Assembly (NCBI GenBank): GCA_015501595.1
Contig: JADNRX010000163.1
Coordinates: 52,489-116,488, forward strand
DNA: 64,000 nucleotides
Reading direction: 5' to 3'
Origin: Hymenopellis radicata
Lineage: Eukaryota; Basidiomycota; Agaricomycetes; Agaricales; Physalacriaceae
The position numbers were made by a program, and so were the translations under genes. The notes under the pieces are model-generated. The model was not told the origin of the DNA, did not search any database, and saw only the letters and a list, made by a program, of their open reading frames with translations. Below, piece after piece: positions 45,398 to 56,221 of this stretch (positions within the stretch are counted from its first letter, which is position 1; every line of letters starts with the position of its first letter).

Positions 45398-47589
45398 CCG
45401 CTGGCGACTCCGGGGTCAGCGGGCGGTAAGTCTCTCCTTCTCTTCGTGGGTGGGGTGTCGGGTGAGGAGATGTCTTCTGTGGGTCGTGTCTTCTCGAGTG
45501 TGGTCTATCCTATAGCTGTGCTTAGTCGAGGTGTCTCCTCTTTGTGTGTGGGGTGATCTTCCCCTCATGGTGGGGTGTCATGTCGTCTTCCTGGGCGGGT
45601 CCTTCGCGCATGCGTCGTGCGGCTGTGCTTAGCCTCTTCGTGGGTGGGCCTTCTTCAAGTGTGCTGTCTCTCGTGTGACTGGGTGTGTCTCCTCTTCGGT
45701 GTGTCTCCTCTTCGTGCATCTCCTCCGCGTGCGTCTCCTCTTCGCGTGTGCGTCCTGCTCTCTTCGCAGACATGGTGGTGGGAGATGACGTGTGTACTGT
45801 GGCTGTGCTGACGTCTTCTTCGCTGCCTCTTCGCGCTTGCGGGTCAATTCAGAAGAGTTTTGTGTATTGGTAGTGTATTGTACACGATACTCGTCCTAAT
45901 ATGGTAATTTAAAGTACTCGCGACTACGATCATAGTGCCCTGCTAAGTCGAGCTGGTCTTCTCGGCCGAGATCCAAACCGGAAGAGGTCCGTTACCCAGG
46001 CATGGGGCTGGTGAGTGCAGCATCAGATCTCTCACAGCTAGAATAAAAAAAAAAGAGTCTCGGGTGCTGATTGCGCTGCTCCAAGGAGGGCGGGCAGGAA
46101 ACCAGGCTAAACACCACCTGCGCGCAAGGTCGGTTCGGATGGAGGCAAAATGACCCCCACCATCCCAATACCTGGCTCGCACAGGCCCCGTCTTGGGCAG
46201 CCGAAGCTGTGGCATTTGCCCCAGCAAACACGGACAACTAAAAGGTTGAATAAGTGATTTTTACGCGAGTCACTGCCACGTACCGTGCTGCCGTCGAATT
46301 CGTAGCACTTAAGCCCGCGAATCGAAGCAGAATCCACGTCACGACCTAGAATTAGCAGAACGCGCATACCGGGAATCGAACCAGAGACATCTAGAGGATT
46401 AACGTGTTAGATGATGGTGACGGAACGAGGAAAGACACTGACCCGATTGTGATGTTCAACACCAAAGTTGAAGGAACAACGAGAGCATGCCCAGAGCATG
46501 ATACCTACAGACAGTCGAGAGCACGGCGTTCAGGCATAGATCTAGACAAACATCAAGTCAGATGACGGTGGCGGTAAAAGGCAAGAGGCACTTACTCGAT
46601 TAGATGATAGTCAAGAGAACCGACAACCGAGAGGCAAGTCAAAGTCAAAGAAGAGAATGATGCTCAAGCATTACAACAGCATAACGGCGTGAAGGAAAGG
46701 TGGGTGATGGAGTCCACCAGAATCCGTCCACCTTTATAGGCGTTTCCAGTTAAGGTTTGATTTAGTGGGCGCGCGTCTGAGCCCGACATGACCAACCGAA
46801 TGACTCATGCGCAGTGCGCGCGCTCCGTCGCATCAGAACTAGACAATGTGGCCAAAGTTATATTCCGAGTGAATTCATCCTCCCGTGGTGTAGTTCGACG
46901 CGGGTTGCTATTACGATTCGATAGATACACATAGCGTAGTCCTAACGAGTTTACAGAGTACTGCAGCTCGCAAATAAGAAAGAGCCATTAGCCGCGCATC
47001 CCGTAAACTGCAGGGCGGTCTTGGTAACTGATGCTACGAATATTGCAGAATGACGGCACTCACTTGGACTCTCTGCATATTCCTGACTTGAGAACTTGAA
47101 TCCAGTACTACTGAACGTGTTAGGAATAGTCCACCACTGAAACGAATATAACTGTGCAAGTTAACCCATACAATACTTACGCCACAGACTAATTTCCAGA
47201 CGGGGACCTGAGCCAAGCGTGTGTGTCAAGGCGACGATCGGGAGCGAAAATAGCTCTTACACATGGAACTTTTCATCCGACGGGGACCTGAATTCGTTCT
47301 GTGGACGAACGTCAGTTTGTAGTAGTCCCCATTCTGCCTTTCCCTCTTACCGTCACCTCCGCGTACGACATCAACGCTCGAAGCGCGTAAATTCTGCCAT
47401 AAGCTCGTCTTCGCCTTCAGCCTGCTCGTCCGCTGAATTTCTATCGTCTCAGCGCATTCCGGAAAGATGAGCAAGTTTTTTGTATCCGCTGGCGTCGTTC
47501 TAGAGCTGATGAATCAACAGGCATCGCCCGTGAGTCCGCCCGGCGCCGTTCGCATGTAATCCGTCGACCAGCTAAGCAGGAATAGTACC
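45398..47589. other. Intergenic with low-complexity DNA and tRNA-T-arm-like motif
   Basis: 45400-45850 is dominated by TCTCCTCTTCGTG-type repeats. 46370-46385 reads, on the minus strand, GGTTCGATTCCCGG like a tRNA T-arm, but no D-arm or matching acceptor stem is present. No protein gene recognised. Confidence 0.45.
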
Positions 47590-47960
47590 TGGTCTGAGAG
47601 CAAGTGCTCAATTCGTCGAGATAGGTCGCCACAGGTTCGCCATGGGGAAACAAGGTGTGTAGAGTTAGCTATGTGATACGCGACAAGATTCTGACAGTAT
47701 CCACAGTCCTAGTCGCTCAATTCGTCGAGAAATGGAGCCAGATTTGGGTGGCGGAGGACCACAACACAGAGAAAGGTGCGTCGCGATATCCGAATTGCTG
47801 GAACGATTGACAATGTTCATAGACCCAGGCTGCGAGTCAGAGTTGTTCAAATCGCCGAGAACCGTGGTCAGAATTGGCGGGCAGTGGTAACACAACGTGA
47901 GTAGTTGATTCCAACGCGTTGTTCCAAGCTGACTCGGGCTAGGATTCAATTCCTCGAGAA
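47590..47960 (+). repeat. Diverged tandem repeat, ~105-130-base period
   Basis: The motif CTCAATTCGTCGAGA or a close variant recurs at about 47608, 47713, 47843 and 47945, each followed by a G/A-rich stretch with partial similarity. It may be a decayed tandem-exon region or a noncoding satellite. Confidence 0.5.
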
Positions 47961-48134
47961 GTGAAGGATTTCCGGAGACGGCGTCGTCAGCAAACGCACG
48001 TCAAGATAGCCGAAGTCGGGACCCGTAGAGGCCGGTATTCAAAGGGGAGAAGGGTCGTTTTCAAGAAACGCCATGACGGGCAGAGGCAGACGTCGATCAT
48101 CCAAATGCGGCAACTTGATGGTTAGCTTCCACCA

Positions 48135-48360
48135 TCACCAAGCTAAGTGGCGACGTGCGTGGAGAGGAGGAGAGAGAAAGCCGGTATCGTTGATACCGGC
48201 TGGTTTGGGGTGAGGTCCCGGCTGGGGGAAAGCAGCAGGCGAGACGGTTTCCGCGAGGGACGCCACACCAGGGTGTGGGAGGGGAAACCGAATCGCCACG
48301 GGCAGCCGAAGACTCGGGTGGAAGGCTGACCTGGACCTGGACACGGATCCAGACAACCCA
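48135..48360 (-). repeat. Split direct repeat B2
   Basis: 226 bases matching 48578-48803 with a constant offset of 443. It begins with TCACCAAGC. Confidence 0.9.
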
Positions 48361-48386
48361 CCACGTAAAGGGAGTTGGAGGGTGGG

Positions 48387-48580
48387 GAGAAATTGCGAGC
48401 GACGGTGGAGGGAGTGAGCAGGACGCGCGATTTCCTAATCGGGCGTCCCCAAAAAGACATGTATACCTAAATAGTGATACATGTCTATCTACACGATCGA
48501 AACGGCACTCAGCCCCTTAGACTTGGCCTGGCAAAGGCTCTGAGACCCTCGTTCCTCGGGCCTTGAGCCTTTGCGCGTCA
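48387..48580 (-). repeat. Split direct repeat A2
   Basis: 194 bases matching 53905-54098 with a constant offset of 5518. Its last three bases, TCA, overlap the start of B1. Confidence 0.9.
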
Positions 48581-48803
48581 CCAAGCTAAGTGGCGACGTG
48601 CGTGGAGAGGAGGAGAGAGAAAGCCGGTATCGTTGATACCGGCTGGTTTGGGGTGAGGTCCCGGCTGGGGGAAAGCAGCAGGCGAGACGGTTTCCGCGAG
48701 GGACGCCACACCAGGGTGTGGGAGGGGAAACCGAATCGCCACGGGCAGCCGAAGACTCGGGTGGAAGGCTGACCTGGACCTGGACACGGATCCAGACAAC
48801 CCA
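48578..48803 (-). repeat. Split direct repeat B1
   Basis: 226 bases, second copy of B, joined to A2 through TCA at 48578-48580. Confidence 0.9.
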
Positions 48804-48929
48804 ACCCAGAGCGGCAGCTCCAACCCGACTGGACCGTGTACAAGGACCAGCAGGCACCCAAACCAGAGATGACGCGAAGGAGAGAACCTGATATCACTAG
48901 TAACCGAGCTCGCCGAGGCGTAGTGGAGT

Positions 48930-48997
48930 GATGACATCATACACCAGTCTGTAACGCCCAAAAGTGCGATGTTTACAGACTGGTCATTGATGTCATC
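48930..48997. repeat. 25-base inverted repeat (stem-loop) inside the retroelement
   Basis: Arms 48930-48954 and 48973-48997 pair at 22 of 25 positions around an 18-base loop. It lies about 170 bases past the recombinase stop codon, between the coding region and B1. Confidence 0.85.
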
Positions 48998-49167
48998 GCA
49001 GGTCATGGGGAAGTATAGCCTTCAGAAGGGATCAACAGTGTTCGAGATTTTATGAGGAGCTACAACAGACAATGCGATACAGAGCTAAGCGAGGTGGGAT
49101 AATGGAACATAAGCGAATACATGAACAATACAGAGAAGCGGGGAATGCAGCGATGCGAGAGTATGAG

Positions 49168-50568
49168 CTAAGGGATACAGATCTTTTCAGGAATGTTGTG
49201 CTTGATACGAAAGACTTCTAAACTGGATTTGACTTCGGAGATGCGAGCTGTGCTGTAAGATCGAGTGATCATAACAGGCAGGAGAGATTCTAACTTCCGC
49301 CAATAAATAAGGAATGCGAGTGAACTCCAGCGGCCAACCTTTGCCACTGTTTCTGGAGCGACGCCGGCCATGAGCAACTCAGTTGCCCCACCTGGTCGGA
49401 AACTGTGGCCATGTACAAAGTCGAGCTCTAGAGGAGTCCAGATCTCGCGACAGCGTAAGAGGAACCAGTCCTTGACCATTGGGGCGAAGAGACCGTCTGC
49501 TGTGCGGAAGGAGAAGAAGTGCATGGATGCGGGAATATCGTCGTTGAGGGTGAAGTGCCGCCGAAGAGCCTGAACAGGGCAGAACTCCCCACACGGGCTT
49601 GTGAAGGTCAGATCGGCGCCTTGTTCGCGTTCGACCTTTCCCCAGGGAATGTGGAGGTGAGCCGACTCAGTCCCATCTGGGGTGGTCCTGAACCGGATTG
49701 AGTCACCTCTGGTAACGTGGCGACGAGCCTCGAATGTTGAGCGTGAACGGACAGTGAGTTCCCCAAGGCGGCAGCATCCCCAAAATGCGCAAACTGCGAC
49801 AGCGTAGACGGCGGCGTCGAAGCAATTTGACATATTGAGGCCGGCTTCTAAGGCTGCCAGATGCTCAAGGGAGACCGGGTTCCGAACTGGGCGACGATTA
49901 GGTGGATTCATCTTGTTTGCTGAGAATTTGAGAAGAGAAATGAACTCGTCGCCACCGAACCACTCTGCTCTGTTCAACGTGTGCCAGCCGTGAAGCCCGG
50001 ACATCCATTTGCCGATAGTATTACCAGGAGTGTTGCGTTCGACGGCCCAGCCGACGAAGCCCTGAGAGGAATCAGAAAACTAGATATGAAAAGGAGGAAG
50101 AAACGAACTGCAAGGAGGAGCATGGAGGCGGGCATCCGCATGGATTCGGGAATTTCAGAGTCATCACAGTATTGGTGAAAACGAAGTAAGCCAGCACCGT
50201 AGTTGCCGCGCGTGGATTCTTCGAGAGCGTTGCGCGCGAGTTTGAGAACGGTGGGAGCAGTACGAGGAATGACGTTAAATAGAGTTTCGTCGAAAGCGAT
50301 TGAGAATGGGAAGTCCAACAGAATAAGCGGTCAGGAGCTAGTACGTGCGGGCGAAATGGAGAAGGGGCAATTTCGCAACCCTTTTTGGGCTTGCGAGGCT
50401 TTTTGATGCCTGATGGAAGGCGTGGAGGAATACTCAGTGTGATAACACCGGCTTCCCGACCATCAGACTCGACGCGACTAGGCGCCGAAGTGTGTCGTTT
50501 TGGAAATCTAAGAGAGGATGAGAACTTGGATGGGAGAAGGAAAGGAGAGAAGAGGAATACCTAAACAT
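49168..50568 (-). CDS. Retroelement tyrosine recombinase (integrase), likely damaged
   Basis: The ATG at 50568 overlaps the stop of the RT frame (ATGTTTAG). A 5' intron of about 50 bases leads into a basic segment, then a core-binding domain (ALEESTRGNYGAGLLRFHQY, the SAM-like region). A second intron near 50070-50120 follows, then the catalytic domain. The active-site block reads HGHSFRPGGATELL, then VAKVGRWSSLAFLIYWR, the H-x2-R...W/Y pattern of phage-type recombinases. An Arg in RLGELTVRSR is the likely first catalytic Arg. Near 50352 the basic segment and the core-binding part are in different frames, as if one base were lost, so this copy may be inactive. The role would be integrating the circular DNA intermediate. 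Confidence 0.75.
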
Positions 50569-52613
50569 AGCGAGCTATGTAGGGGAGTAGCTCCGAAGGG
50601 AGCGGAGTTGATGATTGAATCAGATGAGTTCGCCTGCTGCCCACATCTCCACGCGAGATGGGGTCAGCTGGGTTCTGAGCTGATTTAATGTAAACGAGCG
50701 AAAGATGGATGTTGTGCTCGCCGAGCGCCGTTATGGCACGTTGGACGCAGAGGTTGATCAGGATGTTGCGGCTTCGGCCCTTGCCAAAAGCGCCAATAAC
50801 TCCTTGGTTGTCCGAGTGGACGAGGACTGAGGCATCTCGAACGCCGCGTGCGATGAGAGCGTAGACGACGAGTTCAACAGCGAGGGCTTCCAACCAGCCG
50901 ATGTGACGCTCGCGGGATCTCCAGCGAGGGAGAAGGAACCACGCGTCCCAGAAGTCATCAATGACAATGCCAATGCCACATTCTGTGGAGGCGTCAACAT
51001 AGATATCCATCCGTAATCGTGGAGGAGGGGGAGATAGAGAGCGAGAGAAGTCCGCAATTTGGAGTTGTTCTTCCCACCAGCGGAGGTCTGCGAGGAGTGC
51101 ATGCGTGAGATATTTTCGAGCGCCTGGACGGGCGTTGACAAAGGATGAAGTCAACCGGAAGAGGAGAGGCAGATGGGAACGGCCCGACTGGTAAATGAAG
51201 CAGATATGCACAAGAGTACCCTGTAGCTGCAGGACAGGGGTTTTGGGAGCGGGCGAGTGGGAGAAAGAGTCAATGAAGCGTCGGACTCGAAAGAGATATT
51301 TGAGTCTCTTCTCCTCCGGGAGAGAGACGAGACGGCGCTCAATGTCCCACTTGAAGCCGATGTAAACAAAGATTTCTGCGAAGTCTGACCACTTGTCAGG
51401 GTGCCACGGAATGCAAAGAGCGGCAATGATGGCTTTGGCAGCTGCCATGTCATAGAGATAGATAAAGGCGCCATCGAGGTCGACACCAATGGGAGTACGG
51501 AAAACGTCGAGATCATCGACCCACTTGACAGAGGGTTTGACCTCCCGCGCCTTCCAGATATCCATCGCCCCATTGGCAATCGAACCTGCATTACTCTCTG
51601 AGGAGCGCGCACCAAAGGGACAGCAGTGGTCGATATAGAAACCCTTTGAGCCGCGAACAACAAAGAAGCGTTTGTGTTCCGGGAGCATGGGGCAGGTTCG
51701 ATGGAACTTCGCGATGTCCAGGGTCATGGCTTGAGTGCCTGGAGGAGCAGACGAGATCTGGGAGAGGGAGAAGACACGTCAGAAACGGTCGCGAGCAAAT
51801 GATGATAAAGAGAGACATAGCGAGTGCCATGGGAAATACTGAGCGCCACCGGCAACTCAATCGAGGGTACTGACACGCACGAGACGTGACGCGCAGAGCG
51901 AGAACGAGAAGCGAGCCACAGGCTGCGCTGGATATGGGAGAAGGGAGAAGAGAACTCACAATTTCTGCGACATCATTTGCTGAGCCGAAGCGAGTAGGAA
52001 AAAGAGAAGTATCGATGTAATCATTGGTAGACGGATGGTGCTCGTCAGACTTGGAGTAGTTTCGAACTGCCCGCAACTTGGGGTCTAGGCCTGGGCCCTG
52101 CTCCTGGACGTCGACCGAGATGGGAGAGCATTGAAACGGACCCAAAATTCCTTCCACCTCTTCACGGGTGTAAGGGCCCGACATCCGACCAGCCTCACAC
52201 TCGTCGTCGAGATAGCTATCAGTGAAAGCAATGTGGGAAGCGTCGGAGGTATAGTTGTCGAAGATAACTGTTTCTTGCAAGTCAGGGAAATTGCCCATTG
52301 GAAAGCCATGGCGGAGTTTGTAGACGAGATCGGGGTGTTCTGAGGTGAGATTACATTCTTCAAGGGCAGTTTCGAAAGCAGTAGCGTCGTAAGGAGTGAT
52401 GATTCGATTTCTAATATCAGGAGCAGAGGATACGAACGGGGCGACTGTTGGGGAGGAATCAATCTGAGGGGCGAGACAAGCAACGGAAGGCAAAGGCGTG
52501 GTGGTCGGTTGAGAGGCAGAAGGAACATAGGTGGAGGACGGTGGCGGGGTGACGGCACGGTTTCTTTCCTCCGGCGCCAACAATGTTCCATCCTGAGCAG
52601 ATGCGGCGACCAT
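50561..52613 (-). CDS. Retroelement reverse transcriptase-RNase H
   Basis: The frame opens at an ATG near 52613, overlapping the end of the gag gene by about 155 bases in another frame. It is spliced near 51730-51960 and ends at 50561. The palm motif is WVDDLDVF (a VDD variant of the YxDD box). RNase H motifs follow: MDIYVDASTECGIGI, then EALAVELVVYAL, VLVHSDNQGVIGAFGKGRSR and NPADPISRGDVGSRR, matching the D-E-D-D set used by DIRS/Ngaro RTs. The region upstream (YDATAFETALEECNL, YSKSDEHHPSTNDYID) is the usual N-terminal part of this polymerase. It copies element RNA into DNA. No protease or DDE integrase is present, as expected for YR retroelements. Confidence 0.8.
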
Positions 52614-53862
52614 CTCGCGCCTGGAGGTAGCGTCCCTCGACGAGGATGCAGAGGGTTGCTTTGCCGTTCTCGAACGTCGAGTGCGTGCAGTTCGAGATCC
52701 GGTGGCCCTTCCGCCCACAGATGAGGCAGATATCCCTGGAGGGGTCTCCAGCCCGAAAGGAAGACGAGGGTCCCGAAGGACCCGAGGGAGGAGCGCGAGG
52801 AGTCGACTTCTTTGACATCTCCTCCCATCTCTTCTGCAACGCCTTGTCCTTCTCGTCCCGAATTTTCTCTTTTTCTTCGCGAATCTTCTCCTTCTGTGCG
52901 CGGACCTCCTCAGCGTACAGTTCTCGAGTGAAGGTGAAAGGGTTGATGCGATACGATCTGCGAAGAGTGAGTTCCGCATTACGATGGGGAGCCCAATTAT
53001 CATCCGACATATCGCAGGTCGTTACGAAGAAACTGAAGTGCTCGTTCCAGCGCTCCGCCCAATCAGCGTCTCCTGTCTGCGTGATGAACTCGGAGTAGAA
53101 GGGGACGGCGTCGCGCCACTCTGCCTCGGACATCTGCTCCTCGGGCGTCCCGAAGACAGCGGCCGAGGTGTCCAGCAGGGAGCCTTTCTTGTCATCTGTC
53201 ATAGGCAGATTACCTGAGTGGAAGAGAACCCGGCGAGCAGCAGTGGTGAATAAATGGAGGGGGACGTACGCCTTCGCGTCTGCGAGACGCATGATCTCTG
53301 GGTGGATGTCTTTGGGGAGGTAGAGCACGCCTGGCTCGCGGACTTCTTCCCTGGCTGTAGAGTTCAGCTTCCTGCGACGCGCCGCCGCCGAGGTAGGGGA
53401 CTCAGGCGCAGTGTCGGGAGTCGCTCTCTTGGTTCCCGTGACGCCTGAAAAGAAATTGGCGACGGTCTTGAGAGAGTTTGGGGAGAAGTCTGTAAAAGCT
53501 GTAACAAAATCTCTAGCTGACGGCGTCGAGCGTGTCGGCTCCTCTGATGGGTGGCCGTGCGTCTGCACCGTCGACAAAAGTGATTCTAGGGAGGAGAGCG
53601 GTGAGAAATGAAGGTTTTCAGCGGGAGTGGATGAGGAAGACGCTTGCGTAGCGCGGGCAGCGTGCTCTGCAGCCCGTCTGTTGTTTTCCTTCCATATCCA
53701 AAGCTTCTGCAAGTTCTTGCCCGCTGCGATCTTATTGACAGCGCGTCGGAGCTCCATCGCCAGCTGTTGCCAGCCATCGTTGGCGTCTCTCGTTTTTTCT
53801 GGGCGGACGGTCGGTTTCGGGACATGGACCGTCTCTCCCTGAGGGTAGCGGATGCCGGTCAT
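52459..53862 (-). CDS. Retroelement gag-like protein with CCHC zinc knuckle
   Basis: 467 residues. A helical N-terminal part is followed by Ser/Pro-rich linkers and a charged coiled coil of KEKIREEKEKIRDEKD type. The C-terminus has the zinc knuckle CLICGRKGHRISNC (C-x2-C-x4-H-x4-C) and a second Cys/His cluster, CSFCLSTDHHAFAFRC. Typical of nucleocapsid proteins of DIRS/Ngaro elements, which package element RNA. The frame is intact. Confidence 0.75.
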   Translation of the reverse strand: MTGIRYPQGETVHVPKPTVRPEKTRDANDGWQQLAMELRRAVNKIAAGKNLQKLWIWKENNRRAAEHAARATQASSSSTPAENLHFSPLSSLESLLSTVQTHGHPSEEPTRSTPSARDFVTAFTDFSPNSLKTVANFFSGVTGTKRATPDTAPESPTSAAARRRKLNSTAREEVREPGVLYLPKDIHPEIMRLADAKAYVPLHLFTTAARRVLFHSGNLPMTDDKKGSLLDTSAAVFGTPEEQMSEAEWRDAVPFYSEFITQTGDADWAERWNEHFSFFVTTCDMSDDNWAPHRNAELTLRRSYRINPFTFTRELYAEEVRAQKEKIREEKEKIRDEKDKALQKRWEEMSKKSTPRAPPSGPSGPSSSFRAGDPSRDICLICGRKGHRISNCTHSTFENGKATLCILVEGRYLQARDGRRICSGWNIVGAGGKKPCRHPATVLHLCSFCLSTDHHAFAFRCLSRPSD

Positions 53863-53904
53863 GCTTGGTGTCTGAATTTGGGATGGGCAGGGATGCGAGG
53901 GCGC

Positions 53905-54098
53905 GAGAAATTGCGAGCGACGGTGGAGGGAGTGAGCAGGACGCGCGATTTCCTAATCGGGCGTCCCCAAAAAGACATGTATACCTAAATAGTGATACAT
54001 GTCTATCTACACGATCGAAACGGCACTCAGCCCCTTAGACTTGGCCTGGCAAAGGCTCTGAGACCCTCGTTCCTCGGGCCTTGAGCCTTTGCGCGTCA
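53905..54098 (-). repeat. Split direct repeat A1
   Basis: 194-base copy of A at the 5' end of the element, ending in TCA at its junction with host DNA. Confidence 0.9.
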
Positions 54099-54359
54099 AG
54101 CTTCTCTCAAGAGTTCGGACAGATGGTACGTTGATCCTCATCGCATCCACTACGTTCGATACGCTGTACAACAGATGCCGTTCTGTGGAGAATATCCATA
54201 CCCGGCTTGTCCTCACAACCTTTTCCACGCTAGAATCCTAATAACGAGCTGCGGTCACAGAACTAACTTGGCTTCTGAAGCGTATCAAACTCAAATCCGA
54301 CTATAACAATGGCGAGGTTGGTCGTTTTCTTTCAGAGCGAAAATGGCCCCAGCTTCAAC

Positions 54360-55957
54360 TTTGGGTAAAAGAAATGCGCCGGAGAAAATCCCATTTTCAT
54401 CGAGATTGGCAAATCTGACGGGAACGAGGCCCACTGGCCGACCAAGCGTGGCACTGAAGAGCGCGTCGTTCAGCTGCACTGGCACCCCCTCGCGCACGAC
54501 AGTCCAAAGGACATACGATGGCGAAGAAGAGTGGGCATAGAGCTCGCGAAGCTCTTATCATTACCTGGTAGGATTCACATTACCTGTTAGTCTGAACGCG
54601 CGCTGAAACACGTTCAAGACGTTGATAAACATGTTCTGAAAACCTGGCCTACGGGGTATCAACTGTTTGAAAAGCCGCGGGATGTCGATGCAGACGCAAG
54701 AAGTGATGTGGAGCTCTTTGGTCAGTCGATGTCATCGCGAGAACAATTAGAATGTTGGGCTCATCTTGGCCTGTCAAGGCTTTACATTGTCATTCAGGTC
54801 GCCGCATGCGTGTATTCGTCACATGTACGCGTTGTACACTAGCGAGGAGTGTCCGTGCTGTCGTCACCTTTCGTCCTCTCGCCTTGGCTCTCCCGCCATC
54901 GCGGCAGGTTCATCCTCAGTCGATGATGTCTTGTATCCAGGCTGGACCATCCGCAAACGAAACTCGGAGAAAAACGCCCCGCCAGCGCCACCCATGTACG
55001 GATGGGGTGAGCTTGTCTGGGTCTCCCTGTCGGATTCGCTGCTCCGTCAATCGACGAAACCCATCAAGTTTTGGCCGGCGATTGTCCTGACGCCTAAACC
55101 TCCAGATGACTTTCGCGTGTGTATCCCACATTTTCCTGGGGCGATCCGTGTGACGGACGATGTTGTCCTCCCATTTCGCGCTGGCGACGGTCTCCAGTTT
55201 GCGCATACCCCAGCGGTCGAGGACGAAGCTGTTGATCTCAAATCCGGCAAGTATCTGTGGTTTGAGGATGCACAGAAATTTCAGGCTGCCCTGCTCGTTG
55301 TGCTGCGGGCGTCCTTCCATGGGGGTGGCGTTTTCAGTGAGTTCTTTCATAAATGCTTCATAAGAGTTTTTATCCAATAAGTACTCAACAGCCAACAACC
55401 GTGACGAAGATAACGATGAGCGTGGACTCTGGTTTGGCCCTGAGAAGGTGCTTCCTGGACACGTTCTGCGTCTCAACGTGAAGCGCAAAGATCTAAATGT
55501 ACCGCGGTCGCTGTCGTCACACGAGGATGAGAACGCAGACTCCGTCGTCTTCTTCCAGGTCGAGTCGGTCGTCACTGATCGTTGTGATGGCCCGGTTCCT
55601 TGTCTAGCAGGAGATATCTACGAGCTAGTCGATTCGGATACAACTCCACCTCTGCAACATCTTCCGGAGGCGCCGATTGGGTACAAATTTCAGCGTATCT
55701 TGCCAGAGACGTACGAATGTCTGATCCCTCATAACTGCATTTTGGGAAGGTATCGCCATCATCTCCTGGAGCATCCCCTTCTGAGGGATCGTTCCCTCGG
55801 GCAATTGGGCTCTATCGCTGCTCTTGAAGGCTTAACTTTTCCTGGACAGGATTCAAACTATAGTGTCTTTCATCATGGCAACCTCAGTCGCAGCGAGATG
55901 CTGCTGGAAGCAGCTACGCATGCCCAGGAGATGTTGCCAAGCGGCAGCGGGGAATAG
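54360..55957 (+). CDS. Clr2-like transcription-silencing protein
   Basis: Spliced exons give, in order, a segment EAHWPTKRGTEERVVQLHWH, then KTWPTGYQLFEKPRDVDADA...ELFGF, and FRSPHACIRHMYALYTSEEC ending in a CPCC cluster. These match the N-terminal Clr2 domain (WPT, LPxGYxLxE, YGxxFRSPxEFxPH, CxCxxC). A Tudor/BAH-like module follows (GELVWVSL, KFWPAIVLTPK), then the Clr2 C-terminal signature RGLWFGPEKVLPGHVLRL and FFQVESVV. In fission yeast Clr2 belongs to the SHREC histone-deacetylase complex that silences heterochromatin; a similar nuclear role is inferred. The first exon is unclear: the frame opens after a TAA near 54362. The stop at 55957 may not be the true end, since small exons follow. 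It starts about 260 bases from the retroelement. Confidence 0.65.
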
Positions 55958-56221
55958 CTTGGAGTTGAAGGTCTTGTCAGCTGTCTTTTCTTTCCGTTTT
56001 GACTTGAATTCACGTTACTTTCAGGTGTCATACGTTGGAAAGCCCCGAGAGCATTGGCATATGTGTTGTTCAGTTGTAAACCACTCTGTTGGTCGCTGTA
56101 ACGTTTCTGGGTAATTCACTTCGATTTTCTGACCACGTCCACTTCAAGAGTCCGATTTCGGCGGCTTCCCGTGACTTGAGTGTGGAACCACACTCACACG
56201 CTTACCGCGTGCCTATCATCA

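Larger units (their letters stand above)
48135..54098 (-). mobile_element. Ngaro-like tyrosine-recombinase retrotransposon with split direct repeats
   Basis: Read on the minus strand, the order is A1 (54098-53905), gag, RT/RNase H, tyrosine recombinase, B1 (48803-48578), A2 (48580-48387), B2 (48360-48135). The A copies (194 bases) and the B copies (226 bases) appear identical at every position I compared, with no indels. This A1-ORFs-B1-A2-B2 layout is the hallmark of Ngaro/PAT-type YR retrotransposons. These integrate a circular DNA by site-specific recombination and leave no target duplication. Identical repeats imply a recent insertion, although the recombinase frame seems damaged. Confidence 0.85.

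Noticed and set aside
45500..45850. Minus-strand coding frames rich in Glu, Arg and His
   Set aside because: They arise from a CT/GT-rich low-complexity tract; no stable domain or start.
46340..46400. tRNA gene on the minus strand (GGTTCGATTCCCGG)
   Set aside because: Only a T-arm-like stretch; the T-stem has a mismatch and no D-arm, anticodon stem or complementary 5' acceptor is present upstream.
48135..54098. LTR retrotransposon (Gypsy or Copia)
   Set aside because: No aspartic protease or DDE integrase; a tyrosine recombinase and split direct repeats instead of simple LTRs.
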